DNA from: Bacteroidota bacterium
GTDB lineage: Bacteria; Bacteroidota; Bacteroidia; Flavobacteriales; Weeksellaceae
Direction of reading: 5' to 3'
Assembly (NCBI GenBank): GCA_023423715.1
Contig: JAFAFC010000021.1
Coordinates: 1 to 64,000 of the forward strand
Length of the DNA: 64,000 nt
The first letter of the stretch is position 1; each line of letters opens with the position of its first letter. Shown here piece after piece: positions 34,976 through 43,546 of the stretch. The position numbers were made by a program, and so were the translations under genes. A model generated the notes under the pieces. The model was not told where the DNA came from. It made no database searches and saw nothing but the letters and a program-made list of their open reading frames with translations.

Positions 34976-36397
34976 TTAACACTCAGCAACGTTCACCGCG
35001 ATTGCTAAACCGCCTTCAGAAGTTTCTTTGAAGCGTTCATTCATACTCAACGCAGTTTCCCACATCGATTGAATCACTTGATCTAAACTTACTCGAGCCT
35101 TTGAAGGATCCCCATCAATTGCAATATTTGCTGCAGTAATCGCTTTTATTGCTCCCATGGAATTTCTCTCAATACAAGGAATCTGAACCAAACCTGCAAT
35201 CGGATCGCACGTCAATCCTAAATGATGTTCCATAGCAATTTCGGCAGCCATTAAAACTTGAGCCGGAGTTCCGCCCATAATTTCCGTTAAACCGGCTGCT
35301 GCCATCGCAGATGACACACCAACTTCGGCTTGACAACCGCCCATTGCTGCTGAAATCGTTGCATTTTTCTTAAATAACGTTCCAATTTCTCCCGCAACGA
35401 GAATAAAACGAATGATATCTTCTTGCGAAGTGAATTCGGTAAAACATTGGGAATACATTAAAACCGCTGGAATAACACCACTCGCACCATTTGTAGGCGC
35501 GGTAATAATTCGTCCAAAACTTGCATTTTCTTCATTCACCGCCAACGCAAAACACGAAACCCATTTATTAATCGTCGTAAACGTTCCTTCGGCTTGTTTT
35601 ACCAATTGAAACCATTCATCCAAATTATGATAGACTTTATCGCCCAACAAACGTCGATTCAGCTCTGGTGCACGTCGAGAAACATTCAAACCTCCAGGTA
35701 ATATTCCTTCTTTATTAACACCTTTATAAATACATTCTTTGATTTGTTGCCAAATATGAAGTGCATTTTTCTCCGTTTCTTCCTTGGTTCTCCAACTTTC
35801 TTCATTCAAGAAAATCAGATCTGAGAATTTTTCTAAACCTAATTTTTCACAATACTTAGTAATATCTGCTCCTTGATGGCAAGGATATGTGGTACGAATA
35901 GAGAATTTTTCAATTGACTTTTTCTCTTTGGATTGAATAAATCCACCACCAACAGAGTAAAAATCTTGTTCGAAAACGCTTCCATCTTCAAAAACGACTT
36001 TAAAAATCATTCCGTTCGGATGATAATCCAACGTCACTTCTTTATTCAAAATCAAATGATGACCGTAAATAAATGGAAGCCATTTTTCACCTCCAAAATT
36101 GATTTTTTCTGATCTTTTTATTTCGGCAACTTTCGCGTTAATCGTGGTTGTATCAATCGTTTCAAAATCTTCGCCACTTAAGCCTAGCATTCCTGCAATG
36201 TCTGTTCCATGCCCAATTCCGGTTTTGGCTAGTGAACCAAAAAATTCAACAAAAACTTCTTTAACATTTTCTAAGGAACCGAAGTCTCTTTTTATGATTC
36301 GAATGAAAGCAGAAGCTGCATTCCACGGCCCCATGGTATGTGAACTAGACGGGCCAATACCCACCTTAATAATTTCGAAAACTGATATTGATTGCAT
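34976..36397 (-). CDS. sdaA: L-serine ammonia-lyase (single-chain, iron-sulfur)
   Basis: The 473-residue protein has the N-terminal beta domain start SISVFEIIKVGIGPSSSHTMGPW (in part) and the C-terminal alpha domain with APTNGASGVIPAVLMY, ATISAAMGGCQAEVGVSSAMAAAG (in part) and LTCDPIAGLVQIPCIERN, whose cysteines bind the 4Fe-4S cluster. It deaminates serine to pyruvate, opposite in direction to serA in the same window. Full length. Confidence 0.95.
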   Translation of the reverse strand: MQSISVFEIIKVGIGPSSSHTMGPWNAASAFIRIIKRDFGSLENVKEVFVEFFGSLAKTGIGHGTDIAGMLGLSGEDFETIDTTTINAKVAEIKRSEKINFGGEKWLPFIYGHHLILNKEVTLDYHPNGMIFKVVFEDGSVFEQDFYSVGGGFIQSKEKKSIEKFSIRTTYPCHQGADITKYCEKLGLEKFSDLIFLNEESWRTKEETEKNALHIWQQIKECIYKGVNKEGILPGGLNVSRRAPELNRRLLGDKVYHNLDEWFQLVKQAEGTFTTINKWVSCFALAVNEENASFGRIITAPTNGASGVIPAVLMYSQCFTEFTSQEDIIRFILVAGEIGTLFKKNATISAAMGGCQAEVGVSSAMAAAGLTEIMGGTPAQVLMAAEIAMEHHLGLTCDPIAGLVQIPCIERNSMGAIKAITAANIAIDGDPSKARVSLDQVIQSMWETALSMNERFKETSEGGLAIAVNVAEC

Positions 36398-36436
36398 AAG
36401 GGAAAGATAACTAAATTTTCGTGAATTTGAAAGTGC

Positions 36437-37084
36437 TTATTTTTCGTGTAAAATTTTTTGAAGAAGACCCGAAACCTCCTTGTATTTGGTAGCAGGAAAA
36501 AGATGTGTCCCTCCTTTTACGATGTAATCTGGATGCGAAAATTTGGGTGGAAAAACAATATCTTTTTCACCCAAAATCTGAATAACACCAGGAGTTTCTT
36601 CAAATTTCCAGTCAGATATTTTTTCAATCGACCATTTTAAGTAATACGGATCTTTTACTTTAAAATATTGTAAAAGTTTCGGATTTTTAGGATCAAAAAT
36701 CTTTCGAACCAAGGTGTACATCATCGCTGATTTTTCATTGAACAGACTTGTTGGCAAAATTTTTGCGATTTTAGTCACTTCCCCAGCTTTTATCAATCGA
36801 GATTTTTCTTTATCCGAACGAATACTTCCTAAAATAATGGTTTTGGTAGCGGGTTTCAGCTTATTAATTTCCTGAACAATGATACCACCAAACGAATAAC
36901 CCAACAGCGAAAACGGTTGCGAATCATCGATACGATCAGCCATTCTCGAAATATAATGTGGGAAAGCTTCGTCTTTATCGGGAATCATCCAATCGAGAAA
37001 CTCAACTTCGACGTTTTGCCCGAAGTCTAACCGTTCCAAAACTGAAAAATCAGCACCTAAACCACTAACGATATAGAGTTTCAT
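36437..37084 (-). CDS. Small alpha/beta-hydrolase
   Basis: The 215-residue protein starts MKLYIVSGLGADFSVLERL and has a nucleophile elbow GYSFGG near residue 65, an acidic residue in ILGEKDIVFPP and a histidine in KGGTHLFP, consistent with a Ser-Asp-His triad. The lid is very short. No signal peptide. Substrate unknown. It follows yceI after a terminator and precedes sdaA by 39 bases. Confidence 0.8.
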   Translation of the reverse strand: MKLYIVSGLGADFSVLERLDFGQNVEVEFLDWMIPDKDEAFPHYISRMADRIDDSQPFSLLGYSFGGIIVQEINKLKPATKTIILGSIRSDKEKSRLIKAGEVTKIAKILPTSLFNEKSAMMYTLVRKIFDPKNPKLLQYFKVKDPYYLKWSIEKISDWKFEETPGVIQILGEKDIVFPPKFSHPDYIVKGGTHLFPATKYKEVSGLLQKILHEK

Positions 37085-37093
37085 CCGTCAAAA

Positions 37094-37125
37094 ATAAAAA
37101 AAAGAGCAGTAATAACTGCTCTTTT
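37094..37125 (-). terminator. Terminator of yceI
   Basis: AAAAGAGCAGT (37100-37110) pairs with ACTGCTCTTTT (37115-37125), followed by T on the minus strand. Confidence 0.85.
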
Positions 37126-37145
37126 ATGTTCTATGATAACAAAAA

Positions 37146-37712
37146 TTATTTTGCTGTTAATTTTACCACCATATCAACATCATCTTTGATCATTACATCC
37201 TTCATTGAAGAGTTGTAGCTGATATCAAATTTCTGTCTGTCGAAGCTAAATTTAGAAGATTCTAAAGTTACAACTCCATTCGCTACGCTAATTTTAGCTG
37301 GGAAAGATACCGGATTTGATTTTCCTTTAGCCGTAAGAACTCCGTTTACAATATAATTAAACGTTTTGTCTGTACTTTTCTTAACCGACGTAATTTTGTA
37401 TGTTGCTGTTGGAAACTTATTTGTTTCGAAGAAATCACCATTCTTTAGGTGTCCATTCAACTTTTGTTGGCTTTCTCCAGAAAGGTCTGTTGCATTGATA
37501 GAATTCATATCCAAAACGAAAGATCCGCCAACCAATTGATTGTTTTTCAACGTTACTGAACCTGATTTTACATCTACAGTTCCGTTATGTGAAGAAGATT
37601 CTGTTTTTGCGATTTTATATCCCCACCAATGTACGTCAGACGAAACTACTTTTTTCACTTGTCCAAATGCCATTCCTCCAACTAGTACTAATCCTAAAGC
37701 TAATTTTTTCAT
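37146..37712 (-). CDS. YceI-family periplasmic protein
   Basis: The 188-residue protein has a signal peptide (MKKLALGLVLVGGMAFGQ) and the YceI lipocalin-like barrel: VHWWGYKIAKTESSSHNGTVDVKSG (in part), SFVLDMNSINATDLSGE, HLKNGDFFETNKFPTATYKITSV (in part), and KFDISYNSSM at the end. Members bind isoprenoids or long lipids; some are induced by stress or tied to respiration. Its promoter carries a perfect FNR-type box, suggesting oxygen-linked control. Confidence 0.92.
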   Translation of the reverse strand: MKKLALGLVLVGGMAFGQVKKVVSSDVHWWGYKIAKTESSSHNGTVDVKSGSVTLKNNQLVGGSFVLDMNSINATDLSGESQQKLNGHLKNGDFFETNKFPTATYKITSVKKSTDKTFNYIVNGVLTAKGKSNPVSFPAKISVANGVVTLESSKFSFDRQKFDISYNSSMKDVMIKDDVDMVVKLTAK

Positions 37713-37735
37713 TGTTATAATTAAAATTGTTTATG

Positions 37736-37780
37736 CAAAAATAAATCTAGATCATGCACGAAACATTGATCTAGATCAAT
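37736..37780 (-). promoter_or_regulatory. yceI promoter with perfect FNR-type box
   Basis: The -7 element on the minus strand is TATTTTTG (37743-37736). Upstream, ATTGATCTAGATCAAT (37765-37780) is a perfect 16-bp palindrome containing TTGAT-N4-ATCAA, the FNR consensus. Its centre is about 42 bases before the predicted transcription start, the usual position of a class II activator site. A half copy, TCTAGATCA, lies at 37746-37754 beside the -7 element. Confidence 0.7.
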
Positions 37781-37800
37781 AAAATATGTTGTATTACAAA

Positions 37801-38850
37801 TTAATCTTCAAAAAACGCACCATAATAAGCTGCGCCTTCAAGAATTGAGTTCTTGTTACGTAAAACATACAACGGAATATCTTGTAGCAAATGCTGCATT
37901 CTATCCGAAATTAAGAAATCCTTGTAGAATTTTTGTTTGTTAAATAAATCAAACAACGTATCCGTAATATCTCCAGTAATAATTAAAGCGCCGGTTGCTT
38001 TTAGTTTCAAAACCAAGTTGTTTGCTTCACGCGCCAAAAATTCTGAATACATTTCCAGCGTTAAATTAGCCAAACGAGAATTCCCTTGCGCTGCATGCTT
38101 TGCTAAAGTTGGCAAAAATTCACCTGCTTGTAAATCGGCCTTCAACTCGGCAGACTCTTCATGTCTTCCAACATCACGTAAGAAACGGAAAACATTGTAA
38201 ATACCGTCTTTCGATAACACATTTTCCCAAGTTACGATGCCGTAAATTTTATTCAAAAACTGATAAAACTGAATTTCAAAATCGTTACGCGGCGAAAATT
38301 CCGAATGCCCACCTTCTGTTGCAAAAGGGCGAAGGCTAACGCCATCCCAGAACAAACCTGCTTCTCCTAGCCCATTTCCAGGAGCAAGAATCGCCACATT
38401 TCCTCGTACTTTGTTTTCAGATGTATGAAGAATTTCTAATAAAGTTTGATCAAAATCGGCTAAACTATACGCCGTAGCTTCTAAGTCGTTAATTAGCGCA
38501 ACTTTGCTAGCGCCTAACGCTTTTTTAATTTCTTCTTCATCTAAAGCCCAAGGTAAGTTCAGCGTTTCACACTTTCCATTAATTACTGGCCCCGGAACCC
38601 CAATCGCAATACGATCAAAATTTCCTTCCTGCTGTATAAAATCTTTGGCCATATCTACAAAAGAAGCGTAGTCTTTTGTTTGATATGTTTTCTCCGAAAT
38701 ACTCCCAACATTCCCATCAACACACGTATAATGAGCCAATCTACTTTCTTTCAAACGTAAATCTGCTGCCAAGATATTCTGATTCTTCGTTGTCTCACAT
38801 TGTTTTCCAGGCGAATACAACGGAAATGAAAATTTTGTATTGTTATCCAT
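37801..38850 (-). CDS. glk: Glucokinase (Glk family)
   Basis: From ATG at 38850 the protein has 349 residues. Seen: phosphate-1 type NILAADLR, IGVPGPV, INDLEATAYSL with the catalytic aspartate, LAPGNGLGEAGLFWDG and ATEGGHSEFSPRND, which match the Glk (not ROK) family. It phosphorylates glucose, a product of the sus locus. A TTG at 38856 would extend it by two codons. A consensus promoter TATATTTG lies at 38877-38870. Confidence 0.9.
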   Translation of the reverse strand: MDNNTKFSFPLYSPGKQCETTKNQNILAADLRLKESRLAHYTCVDGNVGSISEKTYQTKDYASFVDMAKDFIQQEGNFDRIAIGVPGPVINGKCETLNLPWALDEEEIKKALGASKVALINDLEATAYSLADFDQTLLEILHTSENKVRGNVAILAPGNGLGEAGLFWDGVSLRPFATEGGHSEFSPRNDFEIQFYQFLNKIYGIVTWENVLSKDGIYNVFRFLRDVGRHEESAELKADLQAGEFLPTLAKHAAQGNSRLANLTLEMYSEFLAREANNLVLKLKATGALIITGDITDTLFDLFNKQKFYKDFLISDRMQHLLQDIPLYVLRNKNSILEGAAYYGAFFED

Positions 38851-38869
38851 TTTCAAAAAAGTTTACTTT

Positions 38870-38877
38870 CAAATATA
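38870..38877 (-). promoter_or_regulatory. -7 promoter element of glk
   Basis: TATATTTG on the minus strand, 20 bases before the ATG. Confidence 0.6.
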
Positions 38878-38903
38878 CAGATTTTGAGCGTAAATCAATA
38901 CAT

Positions 38904-38937
38904 AAAAAAAGCCTTTCTAAATAATTTAGAAAGGCTT
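38904..38937 (-). terminator. Terminator of the outer-membrane protein gene
   Basis: GCCTTTCTAAAT (38911-38922) and ATTTAGAAAGGC (38924-38935) form a 10-12 bp stem, followed on the minus strand by seven T. Confidence 0.8.
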
Positions 38938-38966
38938 CGTATTAATCTTAATCTCTTTTGTAATGC

Positions 38967-39530
38967 TTATTTCCCTAAAGGAATGTTATACGATACACCA
39001 ACTCCTAAAGAACCAGCGTTGTATTTTTGATCTCCGATTTTACCATCATCACCTGTAAAGGTTTTTTGGTATTGTACGGCAAAATTCCAGTCTCTGTTGT
39101 GGTATCCAATTTCTGGCTTAATGTATAAACCTCCGTTTGGTCTATCCACATTAGAGTTTGCAGCTACTTTGTCATCACCTGTGATGAAACCATAACCGAT
39201 ATCGGTACCAAAATAAAATCCAGTTTGTTTAGGATAAATTCTAACTAACGCTGCTACTGGTACTACACCAAAGTCGTTATTATCATTACCATTATTTTCC
39301 TTTCCGAAAAAATGTGTGTAACCTGTTGCTACCCCTAAACCAAATCCTGGAGTTACTAAATTTTGATAAGCTACATCTAATCCTGCTGATGCCGAAGCAT
39401 TTTCAGCTGGTACGGCAAGACCAACATTAGCACCTACTTTAATCATGTTATTCATCATTGCACTCTGAGCACTAACTACTCCTGCTGTCAATAATCCACC
39501 TGCTACTAATACTTGCTTGAACATATTCAT
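38967..39530 (-). CDS. Outer-membrane beta-barrel protein
   Basis: From ATG at 39530 the product has 187 residues with a signal peptide (MNMFKQVLVAGGLLTAGVVSAQ). Alternating strands such as AGLDVAYQNLVTPGFGLGVATGY (in part), GFYFGTDIGYGFITG and GSLGVGVSYNIPLGK resemble small OmpA/OmpW-type barrels. The frame is open to 39641, but the extra 37 residues precede a good signal peptide and are unlikely to be translated. Function unknown. Confidence 0.82.
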   Translation of the reverse strand: MNMFKQVLVAGGLLTAGVVSAQSAMMNNMIKVGANVGLAVPAENASASAGLDVAYQNLVTPGFGLGVATGYTHFFGKENNGNDNNDFGVVPVAALVRIYPKQTGFYFGTDIGYGFITGDDKVAANSNVDRPNGGLYIKPEIGYHNRDWNFAVQYQKTFTGDDGKIGDQKYNAGSLGVGVSYNIPLGK

Positions 39531-39716
39531 AATTTCTAATTTTTTAAATTTTAACGAGGTGAGTATTGTCAAAATCGTGCCAAAGCGGTTTTTTAGCGAG
39601 TCAAAAAGCAACCGAAAAACATATAATAAATTGATTATCAATGTTTAAAAAATTAAACAAGTGTTTGTTTTACAAGATTACTAAGAAATTCTATAAGCAT
39701 TGATTTGAGGTAAAAA

Positions 39717-39749
39717 GAACAAAACCCCAATAAAAATTGGGGTTTTGTT
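39717..39749. terminator. Terminator after the 39-residue protein gene
   Basis: AAAACCCCAAT (39721-39731) pairs with ATTGGGGTTTT (39736-39746). It lies 19 bases past the stop of the small gene on the minus strand and has T-rich flanks both ways. Confidence 0.75.
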
Positions 39750-39767
39750 TCCATATTAAGGTCTCAA

Positions 39768-39887
39768 TTATTGAGAAATCTTTTGTTGTTGCTTACGAGC
39801 TTGCCTTTCTTCAAACTTTTTAACGATAAAGCCAATAATAAAGGGCGCTGCCCACGTAAGTACGGTTCTAATTATTCTAGGATTCAT
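39768..39887 (-). CDS. 39-residue membrane-associated small protein
   Basis: ATG at 39887 to TAA at 39768. One hydrophobic segment (TVLTWAAPFIIGFIVKKF, residues 8-25) is followed by a basic, Gln-rich tail (EERQARKQQQKISQ). It sits between fhs and a terminator. The frame looks like a real gene because a membrane helix, charged tail, stop and terminator are all in place, but I cannot name a family. Confidence 0.65.
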   Translation of the reverse strand: MNPRIIRTVLTWAAPFIIGFIVKKFEERQARKQQQKISQ

Positions 39888-39985
39888 AATATATGTTTAT
39901 TTAAGGATGAAAAACACAAGTATTAAGCCAAAATCGACCAACCTTAAAATATTACAATAAAAAATAAGCATCCTAAAAACTACAA

Positions 39986-41662
39986 TTAGCTTAACCCGGT
40001 AATTAAACCATCTTTATCAATACTCATTCCTTCTGCTGCAGGAACAGATGGCAAACCAGGCATACGCATCATATCACCCAAAATTGGAATAATAAAACCA
40101 GCTCCAGCGGCGAATTCAAATTCCCGAACCGTCACTCGGAAGTCTTTCGGGCGACCAATCTTTTTCTCGTCATCACTCAGCGATTTTTGCGTTTTCGCCA
40201 TACAAATAGGTAAAGAATCAAACCCTAAATCTGTAATAATTTTCAAATCTTGTCTCGCTTTCTGAGAATAATTAACACCATCTGCCCCGTACACTTCACG
40301 AGCAATAGTTTCAATCTTATTCTCAATGGTATCATTTATAGAATACAACGGTTGATAATCGTTGTTGCAATAATCAGCACAATACACGACTTCTTCAGCA
40401 AGTTCCTGCATCCCTTCCCCGCCTTTCGTAAATTCATCCGCTAAAATTGCCTTTACACCAAGTTTTTTACATTCCTCACGAATAAAATCAATCTCGGCAT
40501 CGTCATCATTCGCAAAATGATTAATCGCTACGATTGGGCGAAGTCCAAATTTGAAACTATTCTCAATATGCTTTTTCAGGTTCTCGATTCCTTTCTCTAC
40601 GGCAGCTAAGTTTGGCTTTTCGTACTCTCCTTTTTTTGCACCTCCATGATAACGAAGTGCGCGAACCGTTGCGACAATCACATACGCGTCAGGTTTCATA
40701 TTTCCGTAATGGCATTTGATATGGAAGAATTTCTCAGCACCCAAATCGGCACCAAATCCAGCTTCGGTAACCACGTAATCCGCTAATGACATTCCCATTT
40801 TCGTAGCAATAATCGTATTGGTTCCTTGAGCAATATTCGCAAACGGACCACCATGCAAGATCGCTGGATTATTTTCTAAAGTCTGAACCAAATTTGGTTT
40901 AATTGCATCTTTCAACAGAATAGCCATCGCACCCTCGGCTTTTAAATCACGAGCGTAAATCGGTTTTTTATCAAAAGTATATCCTACGAAAATGTTTCCT
41001 AATCGGACTTTTAGATCTTCAAAATCATTGCTTAAACAAAGAATTGCCATGACTTCGGACGCCGGTGTAATGTTAAAACCTTCTTCGCGGACAATCCCAT
41101 TCGTAGCACCACCCAAACCAACAACGATATGACGCAAACTGCGGTCATTCATGTCCATAACACGCTTCCAAACGATCGTTCTCGGATCGATATTCAAACT
41201 AAATTTTTTGTTTTGAAGATTGTTGTCAATCAATGCAGATAGAAGATTATTCGCTTTTTCAATTGCGGAAAAGTCCCCAGTAAAGTGCAAATTAATATCT
41301 ACCATTGGGATCACTTGGGCATAACCTCCGCCTGCCGCACCACCTTTAATCCCAAAAACTGGCCCTAAACTTGGTTCACGAAGTACCGCAATTGATTTTT
41401 TCCCGATTTTATTGAGTCCGTCATTTAAACCAACGGAAACGGTCGTTTTTCCTTCTCCTGCAGGTGTTGGATTAATCGCCGAAACTAAAATTAATTTCGC
41501 TTTTTTTATTTTTTCTTCATCTATATAATGTAATGGAATCTTTGCTTTGTATTTTCCGTAATACTCAAGATCATCATCGTGAATATTTACTTTTTCTGCA
41601 ATTCTCTTAATTGGTAAAATGTTCGCTGCCTGCGCAATTTCAATGTCTGTAGGAAAACTCAT
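39986..41662 (-). CDS. fhs: Formate-tetrahydrofolate ligase
   Basis: The 558-residue enzyme makes 10-formyl-tetrahydrofolate from formate with ATP. Seen: the P-loop-like PTPAGEGKTTVSVGLNDGLNKIG (in part) near residue 66, REPSLGPVFGIKGGAAGGGYAQVIPM (in part), and the C-terminal VREFEFAAGAGFIIPILGDMMRMPGLPS (in part). Normal length. A -7 element TAATTTTG lies at 41698-41691 on the minus strand. Confidence 0.97.
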   Translation of the reverse strand: MSFPTDIEIAQAANILPIKRIAEKVNIHDDDLEYYGKYKAKIPLHYIDEEKIKKAKLILVSAINPTPAGEGKTTVSVGLNDGLNKIGKKSIAVLREPSLGPVFGIKGGAAGGGYAQVIPMVDINLHFTGDFSAIEKANNLLSALIDNNLQNKKFSLNIDPRTIVWKRVMDMNDRSLRHIVVGLGGATNGIVREEGFNITPASEVMAILCLSNDFEDLKVRLGNIFVGYTFDKKPIYARDLKAEGAMAILLKDAIKPNLVQTLENNPAILHGGPFANIAQGTNTIIATKMGMSLADYVVTEAGFGADLGAEKFFHIKCHYGNMKPDAYVIVATVRALRYHGGAKKGEYEKPNLAAVEKGIENLKKHIENSFKFGLRPIVAINHFANDDDAEIDFIREECKKLGVKAILADEFTKGGEGMQELAEEVVYCADYCNNDYQPLYSINDTIENKIETIAREVYGADGVNYSQKARQDLKIITDLGFDSLPICMAKTQKSLSDDEKKIGRPKDFRVTVREFEFAAGAGFIIPILGDMMRMPGLPSVPAAEGMSIDKDGLITGLS

Positions 41663-41690
41663 AATTCATCTAATTTTCTTGGGTTGCTAT

Positions 41691-41698
41691 CAAAATTA
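41691..41698 (-). promoter_or_regulatory. -7 promoter element of fhs
   Basis: TAATTTTG on the minus strand fits TAnnTTTG, 29 bases before the fhs start. Confidence 0.55.
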
Positions 41699-41984
41699 CA
41701 TAGATAACTTAACTTAAAAAAAAATTAAGACTTGAGTTTTATCAGTCGTATCTTATGGTGAAATTTTACTAAATTAAAGGGTAAACTAGTAAAAAATTTA
41801 ATGAGAATCTAGAAATTCTACAGCGCAAACCTTTAAAAAACGCTTTAATTTTTATTTGAACAAAGAAAAGGTAAAATTTGATACATACATCTTATAATCA
41901 ATAATTTAAACCCTTATTTCGACTTGCAAAATTCCAGAAATCCATAAAGCAAAAGGTTTTTTTGTGCGAAAATATCATCTACTT

Positions 41985-42139
41985 TAGCAGTGTGAAAAGG
42001 TGAAGAGATGCAAATGATGGAATGCAAAATCTCCTAACTAAAAGCAATTCGAGTTTTAATTGAATTTTTCAAGTAAGACACAGATTTTTTTCTAACAATA
42101 AATTCCTAAAGGCACAGGGAATTTATTGTTTTTTTTTTT
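41985..42139 (+). ncRNA. Candidate small RNA ending at an orphan terminator
   Basis: The 490-base gap 41663-42154 holds no reading frame, yet a strong plus-strand terminator (42094-42130 plus 11 T) lies in it and no plus-strand gene precedes it. Upstream, TACTTTAGCAGTG (41983 onward) is one base from a Bacteroidota -7 box. Between them are hairpins: GAGATGCA with TGCA...TCTC around AATGATGGAA, and CAATT/AATTG. A transcript of about 140 nt is inferred. It may belong to a known class (6S-type RNA of flavobacteria is one possibility), which I cannot check. Confidence 0.45.
42094..42139 (+). terminator. Orphan plus-strand terminator
   Basis: AACAATAAATTCC (42094-42106) pairs perfectly with GGAATTTATTGTT (42118-42130), followed by T only on the plus strand. 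It cannot serve the convergent WYL gene, whose strand shows A there. Confidence 0.85.
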
Positions 42140-42154
42140 GCTCAAATTTATGAT

Positions 42155-43156
42155 TTATGAGCTTTCGTACTTTTTTGTTGCCAACTTTAAACAGTTTTCA
42201 ATCCTATTGCGCAACTTTGTTGGTTTTAACACTGTAATAAACTCCCCCATCCCCAGGATCATTCGTTCGAGTTCATAATTCAATTGGACGCAAATTTTAA
42301 AAATGGTTTGTTCGTCATTTTCTTCCAAGATAACCTGAGAATGATGAAAAGGCTTTGTTACCACATAAGGCGCATGCTTTCGATCAATCGCAAAAATCAC
42401 ATTTTGTCCTCTTTGAGTTTCCGAAACCGTTGCACCGATGACTTCTCCAAAATAACGATCAGCATCCAAATTATAATCAATGTATGTTGAGTTTTCATCT
42501 TTATTAATTTCTTGCATTCTGTCCAAAGCCAAGTTGTAAAGCTTTCCTTTGTGAAGACAAATCAAAAACCAACGGTTGTTATATTCCTTCAACAACTGTG
42601 GATGAACAGTCATGTTTTGCGCTTCTCGAGCGGTAAAACTTTGATACAAAATTTGTAAAACTTGTTTACTGAGAATCGCTTGATACAGAACATCAATATA
42701 CTCTAAACCTTTTAAGCGCTCATTTTTATCTAGGTGAATGATTGATTTTTGTTGCGTTGCTTGTATCGAATCTTCCAATTTTTGAATAACACCATTCATT
42801 TCCTTGAACATCGAAAAATCCTTAAACTGTTTCAAAATTTGCACAGCGTCGGTCATCGCCTTCAAATCACTTTCAGTGACCGAAATATTATGAATACTGT
42901 ATTCTGGGTCGCTGTAGCGATAGTATTTTCGCTCGTAAACTTCAATAGGCGCTTCGTAACCAAATTTTTCACTTCGCATATTCTGTAAATCCAATTGTAC
43001 AGTACGTTTGCTTACAAAGGATTCTTTACCTTCAAACTCGAACAAAGCTTCCGAACACTCATCGATTAAATCGTCAAGCGTATATTTTTTATACTTGTTC
43101 TTCAAGCATTTGTCAAGGGTTTTATACCGAATTAAAGCATTTTTATTGGAAGACAC
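42155..43156 (-). CDS. WYL-domain transcriptional regulator
   Basis: The 333-residue protein has an N-terminal winged-helix region (YKTLDKCLKNKYKKYTLDDLIDECSEAL, in part; SKRTVQLDLQNMRSE) and a WYL ligand-binding domain with ILYQSFTAREAQNMTVHPQLLKEYNNRWFLIC (in part) near residues 165-200, then a WCX-like end. WYL proteins often sense nucleic acids. No promoter is seen in the 54 bases before it, so it is probably read from 44063 with the two upstream genes. I infer that it controls the rtcB and Ro60 units through the shared CGCA-N7-TGCG dyad. Confidence 0.9.
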   Translation of the reverse strand: MSSNKNALIRYKTLDKCLKNKYKKYTLDDLIDECSEALFEFEGKESFVSKRTVQLDLQNMRSEKFGYEAPIEVYERKYYRYSDPEYSIHNISVTESDLKAMTDAVQILKQFKDFSMFKEMNGVIQKLEDSIQATQQKSIIHLDKNERLKGLEYIDVLYQAILSKQVLQILYQSFTAREAQNMTVHPQLLKEYNNRWFLICLHKGKLYNLALDRMQEINKDENSTYIDYNLDADRYFGEVIGATVSETQRGQNVIFAIDRKHAPYVVTKPFHHSQVILEENDEQTIFKICVQLNYELERMILGMGEFITVLKPTKLRNRIENCLKLATKKYESS

Positions 43157-43164
43157 GGAATTTT

Positions 43165-43206
43165 GATTTGAAATTTAGTATTTGAGATTCGAAATTCTGA
43201 TTTCTA
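43165..43206. repeat. Heptamer repeat spacer, six units
   Basis: GATTTGA, AATTTAG, TATTTGA, GATTCGA, AATTCTG, ATTTCTA follow each other with exact 7-base period in the gap between hopJ and the WYL gene, similar to the arrays at 22849 and 46511. Confidence 0.55.
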
Positions 43207-43210
43207 AAAC

Positions 43211-43546
43211 CTAAGATTTAGGTTCTAAAGCATTTCCTTCAAAGGAAATTCCGTCCCAACCGAACTTCATAAAGTTTCGGATGTTTTGATGGTCATCAGC
43301 TTCTGGATGCTCCAAAACATCTGTACGATAGAAATCTCCGAACATATTTAATGTTTCATCTTTTGAAAGGTTATTTAGTTTCGCAAAACTAAAAATCTTG
43401 CACGAACCGTTATTCTGATTGGCTTCGTTTATCGTTTCACCATTCGTGAATTTTGTTGGTATGAAATCATAATTCGCATCAATATGCGCAATAACATCAT
43501 TGAATTGAATATCTTCGGGCTCGTTTTTAAGTTGGTCTAAGATCAT
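43211..43546 (-). CDS. HopJ-family protein
   Basis: The 111-residue acidic protein matches the HopJ type III effector-like family: DVIAHIDANYDFIPTKFTNGETINEANQNNGSCKIFSFAKLN (in part), LSKDETLNMFGDFYR and a C-terminal NIRNFMKFGWDGISFEG. Despite the family name it occurs widely in free-living bacteria without type III secretion. Function unknown. Its ATG overlaps the stop of the upstream gene (ATGA), indicating translational coupling. Confidence 0.88.
   Translation of the reverse strand: MILDQLKNEPEDIQFNDVIAHIDANYDFIPTKFTNGETINEANQNNGSCKIFSFAKLNNLSKDETLNMFGDFYRTDVLEHPEADDHQNIRNFMKFGWDGISFEGNALEPKS

Noticed and set aside
39531..39641. N-terminal 37-residue extension of the outer-membrane protein
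   Set aside because: It precedes a complete signal peptide; exported proteins start at the signal.
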